64,000 nucleotides of DNA, from NCBI RefSeq assembly GCF_002211285.1, contig NZ_LOKX01000035.1:124001-188000 (forward strand), read 5' to 3'. A model generated the notes under the pieces. That model worked only from the letters and a program-made list of their open reading frames with translations. It was not told where the DNA came from and did not search any database. This DNA comes from Rhizobium sp. R635. GTDB taxonomy: Bacteria > Pseudomonadota > Alphaproteobacteria > Rhizobiales > Rhizobiaceae. Made by a program: the position numbers and the translations under genes. Shown here one piece after another: positions 8,801-16,025 of the stretch (the stretch's first letter is position 1; every line of letters starts with the position of its first letter).

Positions 8801-9081
8801 AGCGCGACCATCTTTCCGTGCCCTTGATCGTGCTCGGTCAGATTCACCAATGCCACGGGCAGCCGAAGCTAGCTCGTAAGTATTACGAAGAAGCCCTTGA
8901 GGTTGCAAAAGAAATTGACGAGCCGCAACTGCTCTTTCCGTGCTATGATGGCTTGGCGACATTAAGCCTCGAATACGACGATATGGATGAGGCGGAACGA
9001 TATTTCGCGCTGGCGCAGGACGTGTGCATCCGCCACAACCTCGATCCGTCCACGCTCGTCGTCCTGCCGTTTCTAGACTGA
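5836..9081 (+). CDS. Zinc-ribbon / class III adenylate cyclase / AAA ATPase / TPR protein
   Basis: A signalling protein of 1081 residues. Residues 1-50 carry two zinc ribbons (C3, C6, C17, C20 and C28, C31, C42, C45). Residues about 75-215 are a class III cyclase domain: RRPVTVLFADLCGF with metal Asp83, KFVGDALLALFG with Asp127, and SYSVTGDTVNTAQRLQ. Residues about 270-560 are an AAA/STAND-type ATPase with Walker A GEAGIGKS (305-312) and Walker B LLLIIEDLHWAD near 436-447. The remainder, from about 660, is TPR-like helical repeats. Proteins of this layout are abundant in rhizobia and their signals are unknown. The start is ATG 5836, with a weak GGTGAGA ribosome site. It stands alone. Confidence 0.92.
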   Translation: MECAGCGFDIQSDFAFCPRCGAKQPLSCAACGYPSQPDFAFCPKCGASLSNKAQPAAKPPIETVPSQSDGDADRRPVTVLFADLCGFTTLSEQIDPEVMRVLQNELFEEMTQAVEAYGGFVDKFVGDALLALFGAPVAHEDDPVRALSAALDMIDRASKVGKRWHSRAGVPLRLHIGINSGPVVTGGFGAVSAKSYSVTGDTVNTAQRLQSMAGENDILVGPLTYRLTRHAFAFESLGAQALRGKSGNVLVHRLTGLLEAPHTARGLESFGLEAPMIGRDTELSRLLTCLDLACGGAAQLVRLIGEAGIGKSRLANEFVTIAGNAGRFPGLAIRKATCSPLGEQSYGTLAAVVRSAYGIGERDDPDTTRQLLTTGFRALDLTQEDVEGLLPLFLHVLGLGDPDGVLRHIEPEQLRRQIFYAIRTVFERRLGQGPLLLIIEDLHWADAASLEVLRFMMDRLERSRLMLLAIYRPTSQTDPLNSGRVSVTVQRLGPLAATDGQKLLAAFFGESHGKLPVAMRKRILERAGGNPLFIEEFLRGLIDIGALHKDGQRWHVAAEDTDADIPVNLQALLLARVDRLPQEIRRLAQEAAVVGPKFDTALLRAVATDPAGIDAALDYLCDANIVEELRGPDAVISPGYRFSQTLMHDVIYHNLLLQRRMELHRRIGEVLEHQYGAAPDRPEHLSQLGHHFSLTTEKAKGASYLMAAGDLARKTYANDDAMRLYRQALAAFANEAKVTPEQLALLERLADLCGPAGLREAALNHYQQALAIHRGKDDPIAAARILRKIGRLHLDAGRRDQAEIHCAEAEAMIASIDAPVEHAHLLQERGHLAFRMGDQAAAAEWATQALQCLQTLPIDGTTEAGREAARAMAEALNTKGAALARLGRRRDAVQEVERSLSVAERADLQSAACRAYSNLGVLYTIVDPANAIKVCRRGLEVATRIGDLGFQARLLANLAVSCCTFTDRCGAEGVPAAEKAVEIDRALDQRDHLSVPLIVLGQIHQCHGQPKLARKYYEEALEVAKEIDEPQLLFPCYDGLATLSLEYDDMDEAERYFALAQDVCIRHNLDPSTLVVLPFLD

Positions 9082-9147
9082 TCGCCGTCATTACCATGAG
9101 GGTCGGTTAGTCCAGTCGATTCAAAAGGATAAAGGGAGGAACGAAAC

Positions 9148-9828
9148 ATGCAGGAGAACCACGCTGAAAGACCGTTACAGCCCGGCGATCGCGCGCCGAA
9201 CGTGGTGCTGGATGCGATCACCCGCCAGGGCAAGATAGCCATCGACGATTTTCGCGGCCAAAAGCCGGTGCTCGTCGGCTTGTTTCGCGGACTGCATTGC
9301 CCCTTCTGCCGGCGGCAGATCGCCGCCATGGCCGAACTCACCGATGCTCTGCAGGAGAAAGGCATCGACAGCCTGACCGTCGTCAACACGCCGATCGAAC
9401 GCGCCCGCCTCTACTTCCGCTATCACCCGCTTCCCAACCTGCTGGCGGCCTCGGACCCGGAGCGGGTATCGCACCGAGCCTTCGGCTTGCCGAGCCTTCA
9501 GTTCACCGACTCCGAGGACGACTGGCCACACAAAATCAGCATGGGCACGGTGACCTCGATGCGCGTGGACATGCCGAACGAGCTCCCTGCTCCGATGAAC
9601 GTGATGGCGGCGACGGAATACCTCGACAAGGCGGATGGCTATGAGTTCACCGAAGACGACACGCGAATGATCGCTTCCGGCGAAGGCCAGCTCGTCGGGG
9701 AATTCCTGCTCGACCGCGATGGCGTGGTGCGCTGGTGCTTCACGGAGGTCGAGGAGGCTGGCCGCCATATGTTCGGCGTTCCCGCCCCTCGGGAAGTGAT
9801 GTCGGCGGCGTCGAACATGGCTGTTTGA
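9148..9828 (+). CDS. Peroxiredoxin-like (AhpC/TSA) redoxin
   Basis: A protein of 226 residues from ATG 9148 with a strong AGGGAGG ribosome site. Residues about 10-130 form a thioredoxin fold of AhpC/TSA type: LQPGDRAPNVVLDAI, then FRGLHCPFCRRQIAAM. The active site is CPFC near residues 51-54, a CxxC form rather than the TxxC of typical peroxiredoxins, so thiol-disulfide reductase or bacterioferritin-comigratory-like activity is possible. The C-terminal 80 residues (ASGEGQLVGEFLLDRDGVVRW) complete the fold. No signal peptide, so it is probably cytosolic. Confidence 0.8.
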   Translation: MQENHAERPLQPGDRAPNVVLDAITRQGKIAIDDFRGQKPVLVGLFRGLHCPFCRRQIAAMAELTDALQEKGIDSLTVVNTPIERARLYFRYHPLPNLLAASDPERVSHRAFGLPSLQFTDSEDDWPHKISMGTVTSMRVDMPNELPAPMNVMAATEYLDKADGYEFTEDDTRMIASGEGQLVGEFLLDRDGVVRWCFTEVEEAGRHMFGVPAPREVMSAASNMAV

Positions 9829-9830
9829 AC

Positions 9831-9986
9831 GTGTAGCGGCAATACCTGTTGCGCCCTGAACCTGGCGTGGCAGGTCGTGCAGGTCTGGAGCATGAGGTGA
9901 AAGGCGTGCTCCGCCGGCATTGCCGACAGCGCCTGCTCGCTGCGGACGTGCGTGCCGAGCGCTCCCCCGAGGTTCCCGACTATTGC
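9831..9986 (-). pseudogene. Remnant of a c-type cytochrome (CxxCH tail)
   Basis: On the minus strand an open stretch of 52 codons, bounded upstream by an in-frame TAG, reads HVRSEQALSAMPAEHAFHLM and then LQTCTTCHARFRAQQ. A CxxCH haem site near the end of the chain followed by a basic/aromatic helix is typical of class II cytochromes (c') and related c-type cytochromes. There is no start codon with a ribosome site and no N-terminal half, and the frame then runs antisense into the redoxin gene. It lies next to a cytochrome b561 gene, a usual partner. Confidence 0.4.
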
Positions 9987-10044
9987 CTATGAGGAAGCGT
10001 TAACCGCCGCCGATTAGTCTGCGCCTCTGGCAGGGAGAGGATCG

Positions 10045-10548
10045 ATGAAGGGTGGCTATTCGCTCGCTCAAATAGGGCTTCACTGGCTGGTCGCCCTCAT
10101 GGTGCCAGTGCAGTATCTGACTGGCGGCAGCATCGAGAGAATTCATCATGCCGTCCATATGGGGACGACCCCATCCGCGTGGGACGTCGTCCAGCATCAG
10201 GTCCACAACTACGCTGGGATCGGCATCGGCCTGCTGATGGGCATCCGGCTCGTTCTTCGCATATTTCAGCCACCCGAGCCTGCCGCGCCCGGCACATGGA
10301 CCGGGCGGATCGCCACGGCGCTTCATCACGCCTTCTACGCCGCGATCATCGGACAGGCCTGCATGGGATTCATCGCCAGCTATTTCTGGTTTGGGATCGC
10401 GCCCTACCATGTCATCGGGTCGAAGATCATCCTGGCGATGGTGGCGCTGCATCTTGCCGCAGCGGCCTGGCACACGCTGGTCGCCCGTGACGAGACGGTC
10501 GACCGGATGCTGTTGCCGCGCCGGAAGCGGCCGGCAGAAAACGTCTAA
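10045..10548 (+). CDS. Cytochrome b561-family membrane protein
   Basis: A protein of 167 residues from ATG 10045 behind GGGAGAGG. It has four hydrophobic helices with histidines placed for two b haems: GLHWLVALM (helix 1), HNYAGIGIGLLMGIRLVLR (helix 2), ALHHAFYAAIIGQACMGF (helix 3) and ALHLAAAAWHTLVAR (helix 4). The family moves electrons from quinol to periplasmic acceptors or scavenges superoxide. It stands between a cytochrome c remnant and the copper genes, so it may originally have fed electrons to a periplasmic haem or copper protein. Confidence 0.85.
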   Translation: MKGGYSLAQIGLHWLVALMVPVQYLTGGSIERIHHAVHMGTTPSAWDVVQHQVHNYAGIGIGLLMGIRLVLRIFQPPEPAAPGTWTGRIATALHHAFYAAIIGQACMGFIASYFWFGIAPYHVIGSKIILAMVALHLAAAAWHTLVARDETVDRMLLPRRKRPAENV

Positions 10549-10658
10549 GTGGCCAGCGTCACACGTCTTGCGGGATACGTCATATAAAGGACTCGAACGT
10601 CGGCGGTAGATAGTTTCCGCGATTGAAAACGAGCTGCTTTACCTGTAGCTCTTCGGGA

Positions 10659-11063
10659 ATGGGCAAGATGTACCGAATCACAATGAGCACGTTGCTCGTG
10701 ATGATGCGGCTGGTGATCATCGTATCACTGGCGGGGTATTCGCTGTCGAACGCCAGCGCGGCGATGCATGGTTCCCCGTTCCCCGAACTGCAAGTCGCCG
10801 AAGAGGTGATGCTGTCCCATGAAGGCCACGACATGGCGGAAGCGGGCCATCACGACCACTCGCGCATCGACATGCCCGATGACGACAGCGGCACATCGAA
10901 GCTCGTCAAGCAGGAATGCTGCAAGGATTTCTGCGGCGGGCTCGGCATCATTTGCGAAAGCCCCGACGTCGGCGGGCCTGTCGTCGCCTCGATCCGTCAG
11001 TTCGTGGACGACCGCACGACCTTCGGCGAACTGCCGCCGCTCCACCGCCCCCCGAATATCTGA
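10659..11063 (+). CDS. Secreted His/Met/Cys-rich protein, probable copper binder
   Basis: A protein of 134 residues from ATG 10659; ATG 10668 and ATG 10623 are alternatives and none has a good ribosome site. A hydrophobic signal segment (STLLVMMRLVIIVSLAGYSL) ends near an ASA cleavage site. The mature part starts with potential metal ligands (MLSHEGHDMAEAGHHDHSRIDM) and continues with ECCKDFCGGLGIICES, four Cys within 13 residues. The last 50 residues (VVASIRQFVDDRT to HRPP) are polar. It opens the copper gene run. I do not recognise a named family; a periplasmic copper-binding role is inferred from composition and place. Confidence 0.65.
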   Translation: MGKMYRITMSTLLVMMRLVIIVSLAGYSLSNASAAMHGSPFPELQVAEEVMLSHEGHDMAEAGHHDHSRIDMPDDDSGTSKLVKQECCKDFCGGLGIICESPDVGGPVVASIRQFVDDRTTFGELPPLHRPPNI

Positions 11064-11155
11064 ATAGAGACGCGCCCGCTCGATCGGGTCCATTCGGTCC
11101 CCGCCTGACTCCAGGCGAGCGCCCGCAAGGTTATCTCTCATTCGGAAATTTCATA

Positions 11156-11383
11156 ATGAAACCCTCGCTTTTCGTGGTGGGGCTGCCGCTTGTCATCGGC
11201 GGCTGCGCATCCACGCTTCCTCCCGACGTGGTGGCATCTTCCGCCGCGGTCGAACAGCCGTCGCCGCGCCCGACCGCATATCGGTCGCCGGTTTCGGGCT
11301 ATGTCGCCAGGCAGCCCGTCGATCCCAAACCATGGCGCAGACAGAACGATCTGCAGTCTCCCGCGAAAGGAGACACCCCATGA
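11156..11383 (+). CDS. Small putative lipoprotein
   Basis: A protein of 75 residues from ATG 11156. The N-terminus is a lipoprotein signal, KPSLFVVGLPLVIGGCAST, with lipobox IGGC. The remaining 60 residues are Pro-, Ser- and Arg-rich, without a recognisable domain. Its stop overlaps the start of the TolC-like gene as ATGA (11380-11383), so the two are probably translationally coupled. It may be an accessory factor of that outer-membrane protein. Confidence 0.7.
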   Translation: MKPSLFVVGLPLVIGGCASTLPPDVVASSAAVEQPSPRPTAYRSPVSGYVARQPVDPKPWRRQNDLQSPAKGDTP

Positions 11384-12843
11384 TCGGCCTTGGAAAACTG
11401 ACGGCCGTGCTGGCGTTCCCACTGGCGCTGAGCGGCTGCGTCACGGGCGCCGAATATTCCGGCAAGCAAGCAGGCTTCGCTTCCGTTGCCGACAAGACGG
11501 CCATCGCGACGGCGAAGCAGACGGTCTGGATCCAGAACCAGCATCAGGCCCGGTCGGCCGCCGCCGAGGTCAAAAGCCTGCTCGCGCGAAGAAAAGTCCT
11601 CGACGTCGAGACGGCCGTCCAGATCGCCCTGCTCAACAATAAGGGCCTCCAGGCCGCCTACGCCGATCTCGGGGACAGCGCGGCCGATGCCTGGCAGTCG
11701 ACGATGCTCATCAACCCGACCGTTTCCATCGGTACGACCGGCATGGGCACGCCGGAACTGGAGGCGTTCAAGACCATCGAAGGGATGATCGCGACGAACA
11801 TCCTGGCGCTTGTGACGCGGAACCGGGATGTGGCGATCGCCGACACCCGTTTCCGGCAGGCGCAACTGACCGCCGCTGTGAAAACGCTGGAGGTTGCCGC
11901 CGATACGCGGCGTGCCTGGATCGGGGCGGTGGCGGCCTGGGAAAACGTCGGGCAGCTCCGGCGCGCCCAGGCGACGGCGGACGCCGCTTCCGAACTTGCG
12001 GAAAAACTTGGCGAGACCGGTGCGATGACCAAGGGCGCCCAGGCGCGCGAACATGTCTTCGTCGCCGAACTCGCCGGCGAGACGGCGAAGGCCCGCCTTT
12101 CGGCACGCCTCGCCAAGGAGGAGCTGACGCGGCTGATGGGGCTCTGGGGATCGGATCTGGACTACCAGATCCCGAACAGCCTGCCGCCGCTGCCCAAGTC
12201 CGTCGTCAAACGCGATACCATCGAGGCCGAAGCTCTGAGGAGCCGCATCGACCTTCAGGTGGCGAAGCTCGAACTGGAGGCGACAGCCAAGTCCTACGGG
12301 CTCACCGAAGCGACGCGCTATGTCACAGATCTCGAAATTCTGACGGGCTTCGAGACGGAACGGGAAATCGAGGACGACGAAAAGACCACCAGAACGACCG
12401 GCCAGGTCGAGCTGGAATTCGCAATCCCGATCTTCGACACCGGCAAGGCCCGGATGCGCAAGGCCGAAGTGGCATATATGCGCGCGGCGAACCTGCTTGC
12501 GGAGAAGGCGGTGAACGTCCGCTCGGAAGCACGCTCCGCATATGAGGCCTATCGCTCGAACTACGACATCGCGCGGCACTACCGCAACAATGTCGTGCCG
12601 CTGCGCACCAAGGTCGAGGAGGAATCCCTGCTGACCTACAACGGCATGATCTCCAACACCTTCGAGCTGCTGGCCGACACCCGCGACAAGATCAATTCCA
12701 TTCTGCTCTCCGTCAACGCCAAGCGCGACTTCTGGCTCGCCGAGGCCAATCTCGCGCCGGCGATCTACGGCGGCGGCGCGGCCAGCGCGTCTGAAGAGAC
12801 GGACGTCGCCGCTGCCTCCGGCGGCGGCAGCGGCGGTCATTGA
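11380..12843 (+). CDS. TolC-family outer-membrane lipoprotein (copper cluster)
   Basis: A protein of 487 residues from ATG 11380, with AGGAG just upstream; the longer frame to 11332 is not needed. The lipobox is LALSGCVT. The body is the paired long-helix pattern of TolC/CusC outer-membrane factors: LDVETAVQIALLNNKGLQAA near residue 75, then repeated Ala/Glu/Lys-rich coiled helices, and IFDTGKARMRKAEVAYMRA near residue 355. Such proteins form the exit duct of RND or similar pumps, yet no inner-membrane pump or adaptor gene is present here. The tail is Gly/Ser-rich. It is coupled to the lipoprotein upstream, with the multicopper oxidase 14 bases downstream. Confidence 0.85.
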   Translation: MIGLGKLTAVLAFPLALSGCVTGAEYSGKQAGFASVADKTAIATAKQTVWIQNQHQARSAAAEVKSLLARRKVLDVETAVQIALLNNKGLQAAYADLGDSAADAWQSTMLINPTVSIGTTGMGTPELEAFKTIEGMIATNILALVTRNRDVAIADTRFRQAQLTAAVKTLEVAADTRRAWIGAVAAWENVGQLRRAQATADAASELAEKLGETGAMTKGAQAREHVFVAELAGETAKARLSARLAKEELTRLMGLWGSDLDYQIPNSLPPLPKSVVKRDTIEAEALRSRIDLQVAKLELEATAKSYGLTEATRYVTDLEILTGFETEREIEDDEKTTRTTGQVELEFAIPIFDTGKARMRKAEVAYMRAANLLAEKAVNVRSEARSAYEAYRSNYDIARHYRNNVVPLRTKVEEESLLTYNGMISNTFELLADTRDKINSILLSVNAKRDFWLAEANLAPAIYGGGAASASEETDVAAASGGGSGGH

Positions 12844-12857
12844 GAAAGGAACTCACC

Positions 12858-14204
12858 ATGTTCAACAGACGACAACTCTTCGGCGCAAGTGCGGCCTTGC
12901 TGGCGGCCGGCGCCTGGACGAAGACCTCGGCGATGGGCCTGCCCGACGCCCCGACGATGGAATCGGCGGACATGCAGCCGCCGCTCCACCCGACCACCGG
13001 CCCGGACTACCAGCCGGTCGTCACCCTCAACGGCTGGACGCTTCCGCATCGGATGAACAACGGCGTCAAGGAGTTCCACCTCATCGCCGAGCCGGTCGAA
13101 CGCGAGATGGCCGAAGGCATGACCGCCTATCTCTGGGGCTACAACGGCCAGTCCCCGGGTCCGACAATCGAGGCGGTCGAAGGCGACCGGGTCCGCATCT
13201 TCGTCACCAACAAGCTGCCGGAACACACGACGGTCCACTGGCACGGCATGATCCTGCCATCGGGCATGGACGGCGTCGGCGGGCTGACGCAGCCGCACAT
13301 TCCGGTCGGCAAGACCTATGTCTACGAGTTCGACCTCGTGAAATCGGGCACCTTCATGTACCACCCGCATTCCGACGAGATGGTGCAGATGGCGATGGGC
13401 ATGATGGGCTTCTTCGTCGTCCATCCCAAGGACCCGGCGCTCATGCGCGTCGACCGCGATTTCGTCTTCCTGCTCAATGCCTACGACATCGATCCGGGCT
13501 CCTACGTGCCGCGGGTCATGGAAATGACCGACTTCAACATGTGGTGCTGGAACAGCCGCGTCTTTCCCGGCATCAGCCCGCTCGTCGTTTCCAGGAATGA
13601 CCGAGTGCGCGTGCGTGTCGGCAACCTGACGATGACGAACCATCCGATCCACATGCATGGCTATGACTTCGAGGTGACATGCACGGATGGCGGCTGGGTG
13701 CGGCCGGAAGCACGGTGGCCCGAGGTGAGCATCGACATTCCCGTCGGCGCCATGCGCGCCTACGAATTCGATGCGAAATACCTCGGCGACTGGGCGATCC
13801 ATTGCCACAAGTCGCACCACACGATGAACGCCATGGGTCATGACATTCCGACCTTCATCGGGGCCGACAAGTCCAAGGTTGCAGAGAAGATCAGGAAGCT
13901 TCAGCCGGATTACATGCCGATGGGCACCAAGGGCATGGCCGACATGGGCGAAATGGAAATGCCCATTCCCGAGAACACGCTTCCGATGATGACCGGCTGG
14001 GGGGCGCACGGACCGATCGAGATGGGCGGCATGTTCTCGGTCGTGAAAGTCCGCGAGGGGATCTCCTCGGACGATTACTCCGATCCCGGCTGGTACGAAA
14101 ACCCGCCGGGAACGCAGGCCTGGGAGTGGACCGGCGAGTTGCCGGACGCAACCAAGGCCAAGGACGCGAAGACGCAGATTACACCGAAGCCGACGAACGG
14201 CTGA
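12858..14204 (+). CDS. Multicopper oxidase, Tat-exported
   Basis: A protein of 448 residues from ATG 12858 behind AAGGA. The N-terminus NRRQLFGASAALLAAG is a twin-arginine signal. All copper-site motifs are visible: HWHG (H127, H129), YHPHSDE, HPIHMHGYDFEV and HCHKSHHTMNAM (H315, C316, H317, H321, M326), giving type 1, 2 and 3 sites with an axial Met. A Met-rich stretch (MPMGTKGMADMGEMEMPIPE) resembles the cuprous-ion-capturing segments of CopA/CueO-type oxidases. It probably oxidises Cu(I) to Cu(II) in the periplasm. It belongs to the same operon as its neighbours. Confidence 0.93.
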   Translation: MFNRRQLFGASAALLAAGAWTKTSAMGLPDAPTMESADMQPPLHPTTGPDYQPVVTLNGWTLPHRMNNGVKEFHLIAEPVEREMAEGMTAYLWGYNGQSPGPTIEAVEGDRVRIFVTNKLPEHTTVHWHGMILPSGMDGVGGLTQPHIPVGKTYVYEFDLVKSGTFMYHPHSDEMVQMAMGMMGFFVVHPKDPALMRVDRDFVFLLNAYDIDPGSYVPRVMEMTDFNMWCWNSRVFPGISPLVVSRNDRVRVRVGNLTMTNHPIHMHGYDFEVTCTDGGWVRPEARWPEVSIDIPVGAMRAYEFDAKYLGDWAIHCHKSHHTMNAMGHDIPTFIGADKSKVAEKIRKLQPDYMPMGTKGMADMGEMEMPIPENTLPMMTGWGAHGPIEMGGMFSVVKVREGISSDDYSDPGWYENPPGTQAWEWTGELPDATKAKDAKTQITPKPTNG

Positions 14205-14239
14205 GGCCCAACCTCCCACGTCAAAAGAAGGATCTACGC

Positions 14240-14719
14240 ATGAAAAACCTCATATTGGCATTGGCGCTTGCCGCGCTTGCAACTCCTGCCCTCGCCTCCG
14301 GCAACCATGCCGGCGGTCACGGCGAAAAAATGGCTGTCGGAGAGCCCGGCGACAAGGCCAAGGCGACGCAGACCATCCGCGTCACGATGAAGGAAACCGA
14401 CGACGGGAAGATGTTGTTCATTCCTGCGGTCTTCAACGTCCGCAAGGGACAGACGGTCAAGATCGCGATCAAGAACGCCGGAACCGTCGACCATGAATTC
14501 GTGCTCGATCAGGAAGACAAGATCCTGGAGCACAAGAAGGTCATGGAGAAGTTTCCGGAAATGGAACATGCCGACGCCAATTCCATCCGCCTTCCGGCCG
14601 GTCAATCCGGCGAGATCGTCTGGAAGTTCACGACCGACGGCGAGTTCAAGTTCGCCTGCCTGATCCCCGGCCACTACGAAGCCGGCATGCACGGCGACGT
14701 CAGCGTCGCCGGGAAATAA
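14240..14719 (+). CDS. Periplasmic cupredoxin-like protein
   Basis: A protein of 159 residues from ATG 14240 with AGAAGGA upstream. It has a clear signal peptide (LILALALAALATPALA). The mature start is GNHAGGHGEKM, a likely metal-binding head, followed by a cupredoxin domain with an N-terminal His (DHEFVLDQ) and a C-terminal loop C-x4-H-x4-M (CLIPGHYEAGM), which are the four ligands of a type 1 copper site. It probably carries copper or electrons for the oxidase upstream. Confidence 0.88.
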   Translation: MKNLILALALAALATPALASGNHAGGHGEKMAVGEPGDKAKATQTIRVTMKETDDGKMLFIPAVFNVRKGQTVKIAIKNAGTVDHEFVLDQEDKILEHKKVMEKFPEMEHADANSIRLPAGQSGEIVWKFTTDGEFKFACLIPGHYEAGMHGDVSVAGK

Positions 14720-14740
14720 TCCCAACAAGGAGCCACGAAT

Positions 14741-15028
14741 ATGAAAACTGCGATGATCAAAATCAGTCTAGCCGCCCTGCTCTCCGTCAGCGCGGCCTTC
14801 GGGGCGCTCGCCGAGGAGTTTACCAAAGGCGTCGTCAACAAGGTCGACGCCAAGGCGAAGAAGGTCACCATCAAGCACGAGGACCTGAAAAACCTCGACA
14901 TGCCCGCCATGACGATGGTCTTCCGGGTCGAAGATCCGGCTCTCATCGACAAGCTGAAGGAAGGTTCGAGCATCGAGTTCGTCGCCGAACGGGTGAATGG
15001 CAAGCTGACCGTCACTAACGTCAAGTAG
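14741..15028 (+). CDS. CusF-like periplasmic copper-binding protein
   Basis: A protein of 95 residues with a signal peptide ending ALAEE. The mature part is a small barrel with KVTIKHEDLKNLDMPAMTMVF. In CusF the copper site is H, W, M, M in the pattern HxxxxxxxWPAMTM. Here His and the two Met residues are kept but the Trp that caps Cu(I) is replaced by Met. The gene is preceded by CAAGGAGCC and lies 21 bases after the cupredoxin gene. It is a probable chaperone that hands copper over in the periplasm. Confidence 0.88.
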   Translation: MKTAMIKISLAALLSVSAAFGALAEEFTKGVVNKVDAKAKKVTIKHEDLKNLDMPAMTMVFRVEDPALIDKLKEGSSIEFVAERVNGKLTVTNVK

Positions 15029-15082
15029 CTGAACTCCTGCCGCCCGGCTCCGCGTCCGGGCGGCAGCGAACGAGGAGTGGAG

Positions 15083-15547
15083 ATGATGCATAGAAGAAGC
15101 TTCATTGCACTGGCGACTTCCGCCCTGGCGTTCCCCGGCGGCTGGGCCCTCGCCGCCGCGCCGGCGAAGATGACAGTCTACAAGGACCCCAACTGCGGCT
15201 GCTGTCATGAGTGGTCGAAGGCGATGGCTGCGGCAGGATTTTCCGTCGACACCCGCGATACCGACGACCTTGCCGCCGTCAAGGCGCGGCTGGGTGTGCC
15301 CGCCGACCTGGAGGGATGTCACACCGCCGTGGTCGAAGAATATTACATCGAGGGGCATGTGCCGCTCGAAGCCGTCCAGCGCCTGCTGCGGGAGCGACCA
15401 CCGGTCAGGGGGCTGGCCGTGCCGGGCATGCCGCCTGGCTCATTGGGGATGGGCGACGACCCGCAAGCGTCCTATGACGTCTACGCCATCCCCTCCGGCG
15501 CCGGAGCACCCTACTTGTTCATGGAGATCCGTCCGCGCAAAGGTTGA
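15083..15547 (+). CDS. DUF411 periplasmic metal-binding protein
   Basis: A protein of 154 residues from ATG 15083 (ATG 15086 is equally possible) behind GAGGAG. The signal peptide MHRRSFIALATSALAFPGGW has a Tat-like RRSF motif. The DUF411 core is MTVYKDPNCGCCHEWSKAM with a CGCC pair, followed by GCHTAVVEEYYIEGHVP and GLAVPGMPPGSLGM. Family members accompany copper and silver resistance genes and probably bind Cu through the Cys pair. It is the last gene of the copper run in this direction. Confidence 0.9.
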   Translation: MMHRRSFIALATSALAFPGGWALAAAPAKMTVYKDPNCGCCHEWSKAMAAAGFSVDTRDTDDLAAVKARLGVPADLEGCHTAVVEEYYIEGHVPLEAVQRLLRERPPVRGLAVPGMPPGSLGMGDDPQASYDVYAIPSGAGAPYLFMEIRPRKG

Positions 15548-15581
15548 CGCCGCGAGCGATCGGGCCGCGCCATACCACCGG

Positions 15582-15944
15582 TCAGAAAGCCGGAGCGGTG
15601 CATAGCCTCGCCCAGAGATCGTGCTTCCAATCGGTTGCCGGCCGGGCCGAAACGTCGACGGCATGTTCGGTGGAATTCACGCGCACGGTGGCAGGCGAAA
15701 CGCAGCGCACGCTTGCCTCGTGCCTTCCTCCGTCCTGATAGAACACGACCCCGCCGCGGTCGATTTCCGATAGCGTGATGACGACGTCGAAATCGAAGGC
15801 GGGATCGTCGGCCGGCCAGCCCTCGGCCAGACTGAGGCTCACCGACCGGCTGCCGTCGAACGCAGTCGTGTAAAAGACGCCTGATGCGGCCGACATCGAT
15901 GCGGACTGGACACAAAGGATCAGAGACAGAAGGATCCGGCGCAT
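15582..15944 (-). CDS. Secreted protein of unknown function
   Basis: A protein of 120 residues from ATG 15944 behind a very strong GGGAGGGGGAG. The signal peptide is RRILLSLILCVQSASMSAASG. The mature part is beta-rich (VSLSLAEGWPADDPAFDFDV, VVFYQDGGRHEASVRCVSP) with two Cys (C80 and C116 approximately) that could pair. It has no His/Met clusters, so a copper role is not evident. Family not recognised. It reads toward the DUF411 gene. Confidence 0.65.
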   Translation of the reverse strand: MRRILLSLILCVQSASMSAASGVFYTTAFDGSRSVSLSLAEGWPADDPAFDFDVVITLSEIDRGGVVFYQDGGRHEASVRCVSPATVRVNSTEHAVDVSARPATDWKHDLWARLCTAPAF

Positions 15945-16025
15945 CTCCCCCTCCCGCGGTCAATGCTCTTTCAACCTATCATATTCCAGGAGGTACCGCG
16001 ACTGCCGGTAAACTGCGAACCCCGA

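Noticed and set aside
12837..14219. A 460-codon minus-strand frame opposite the multicopper oxidase
   Set aside because: Shadow of the oxidase; His and Arg richness mirrors the sense gene and there is no start signal.
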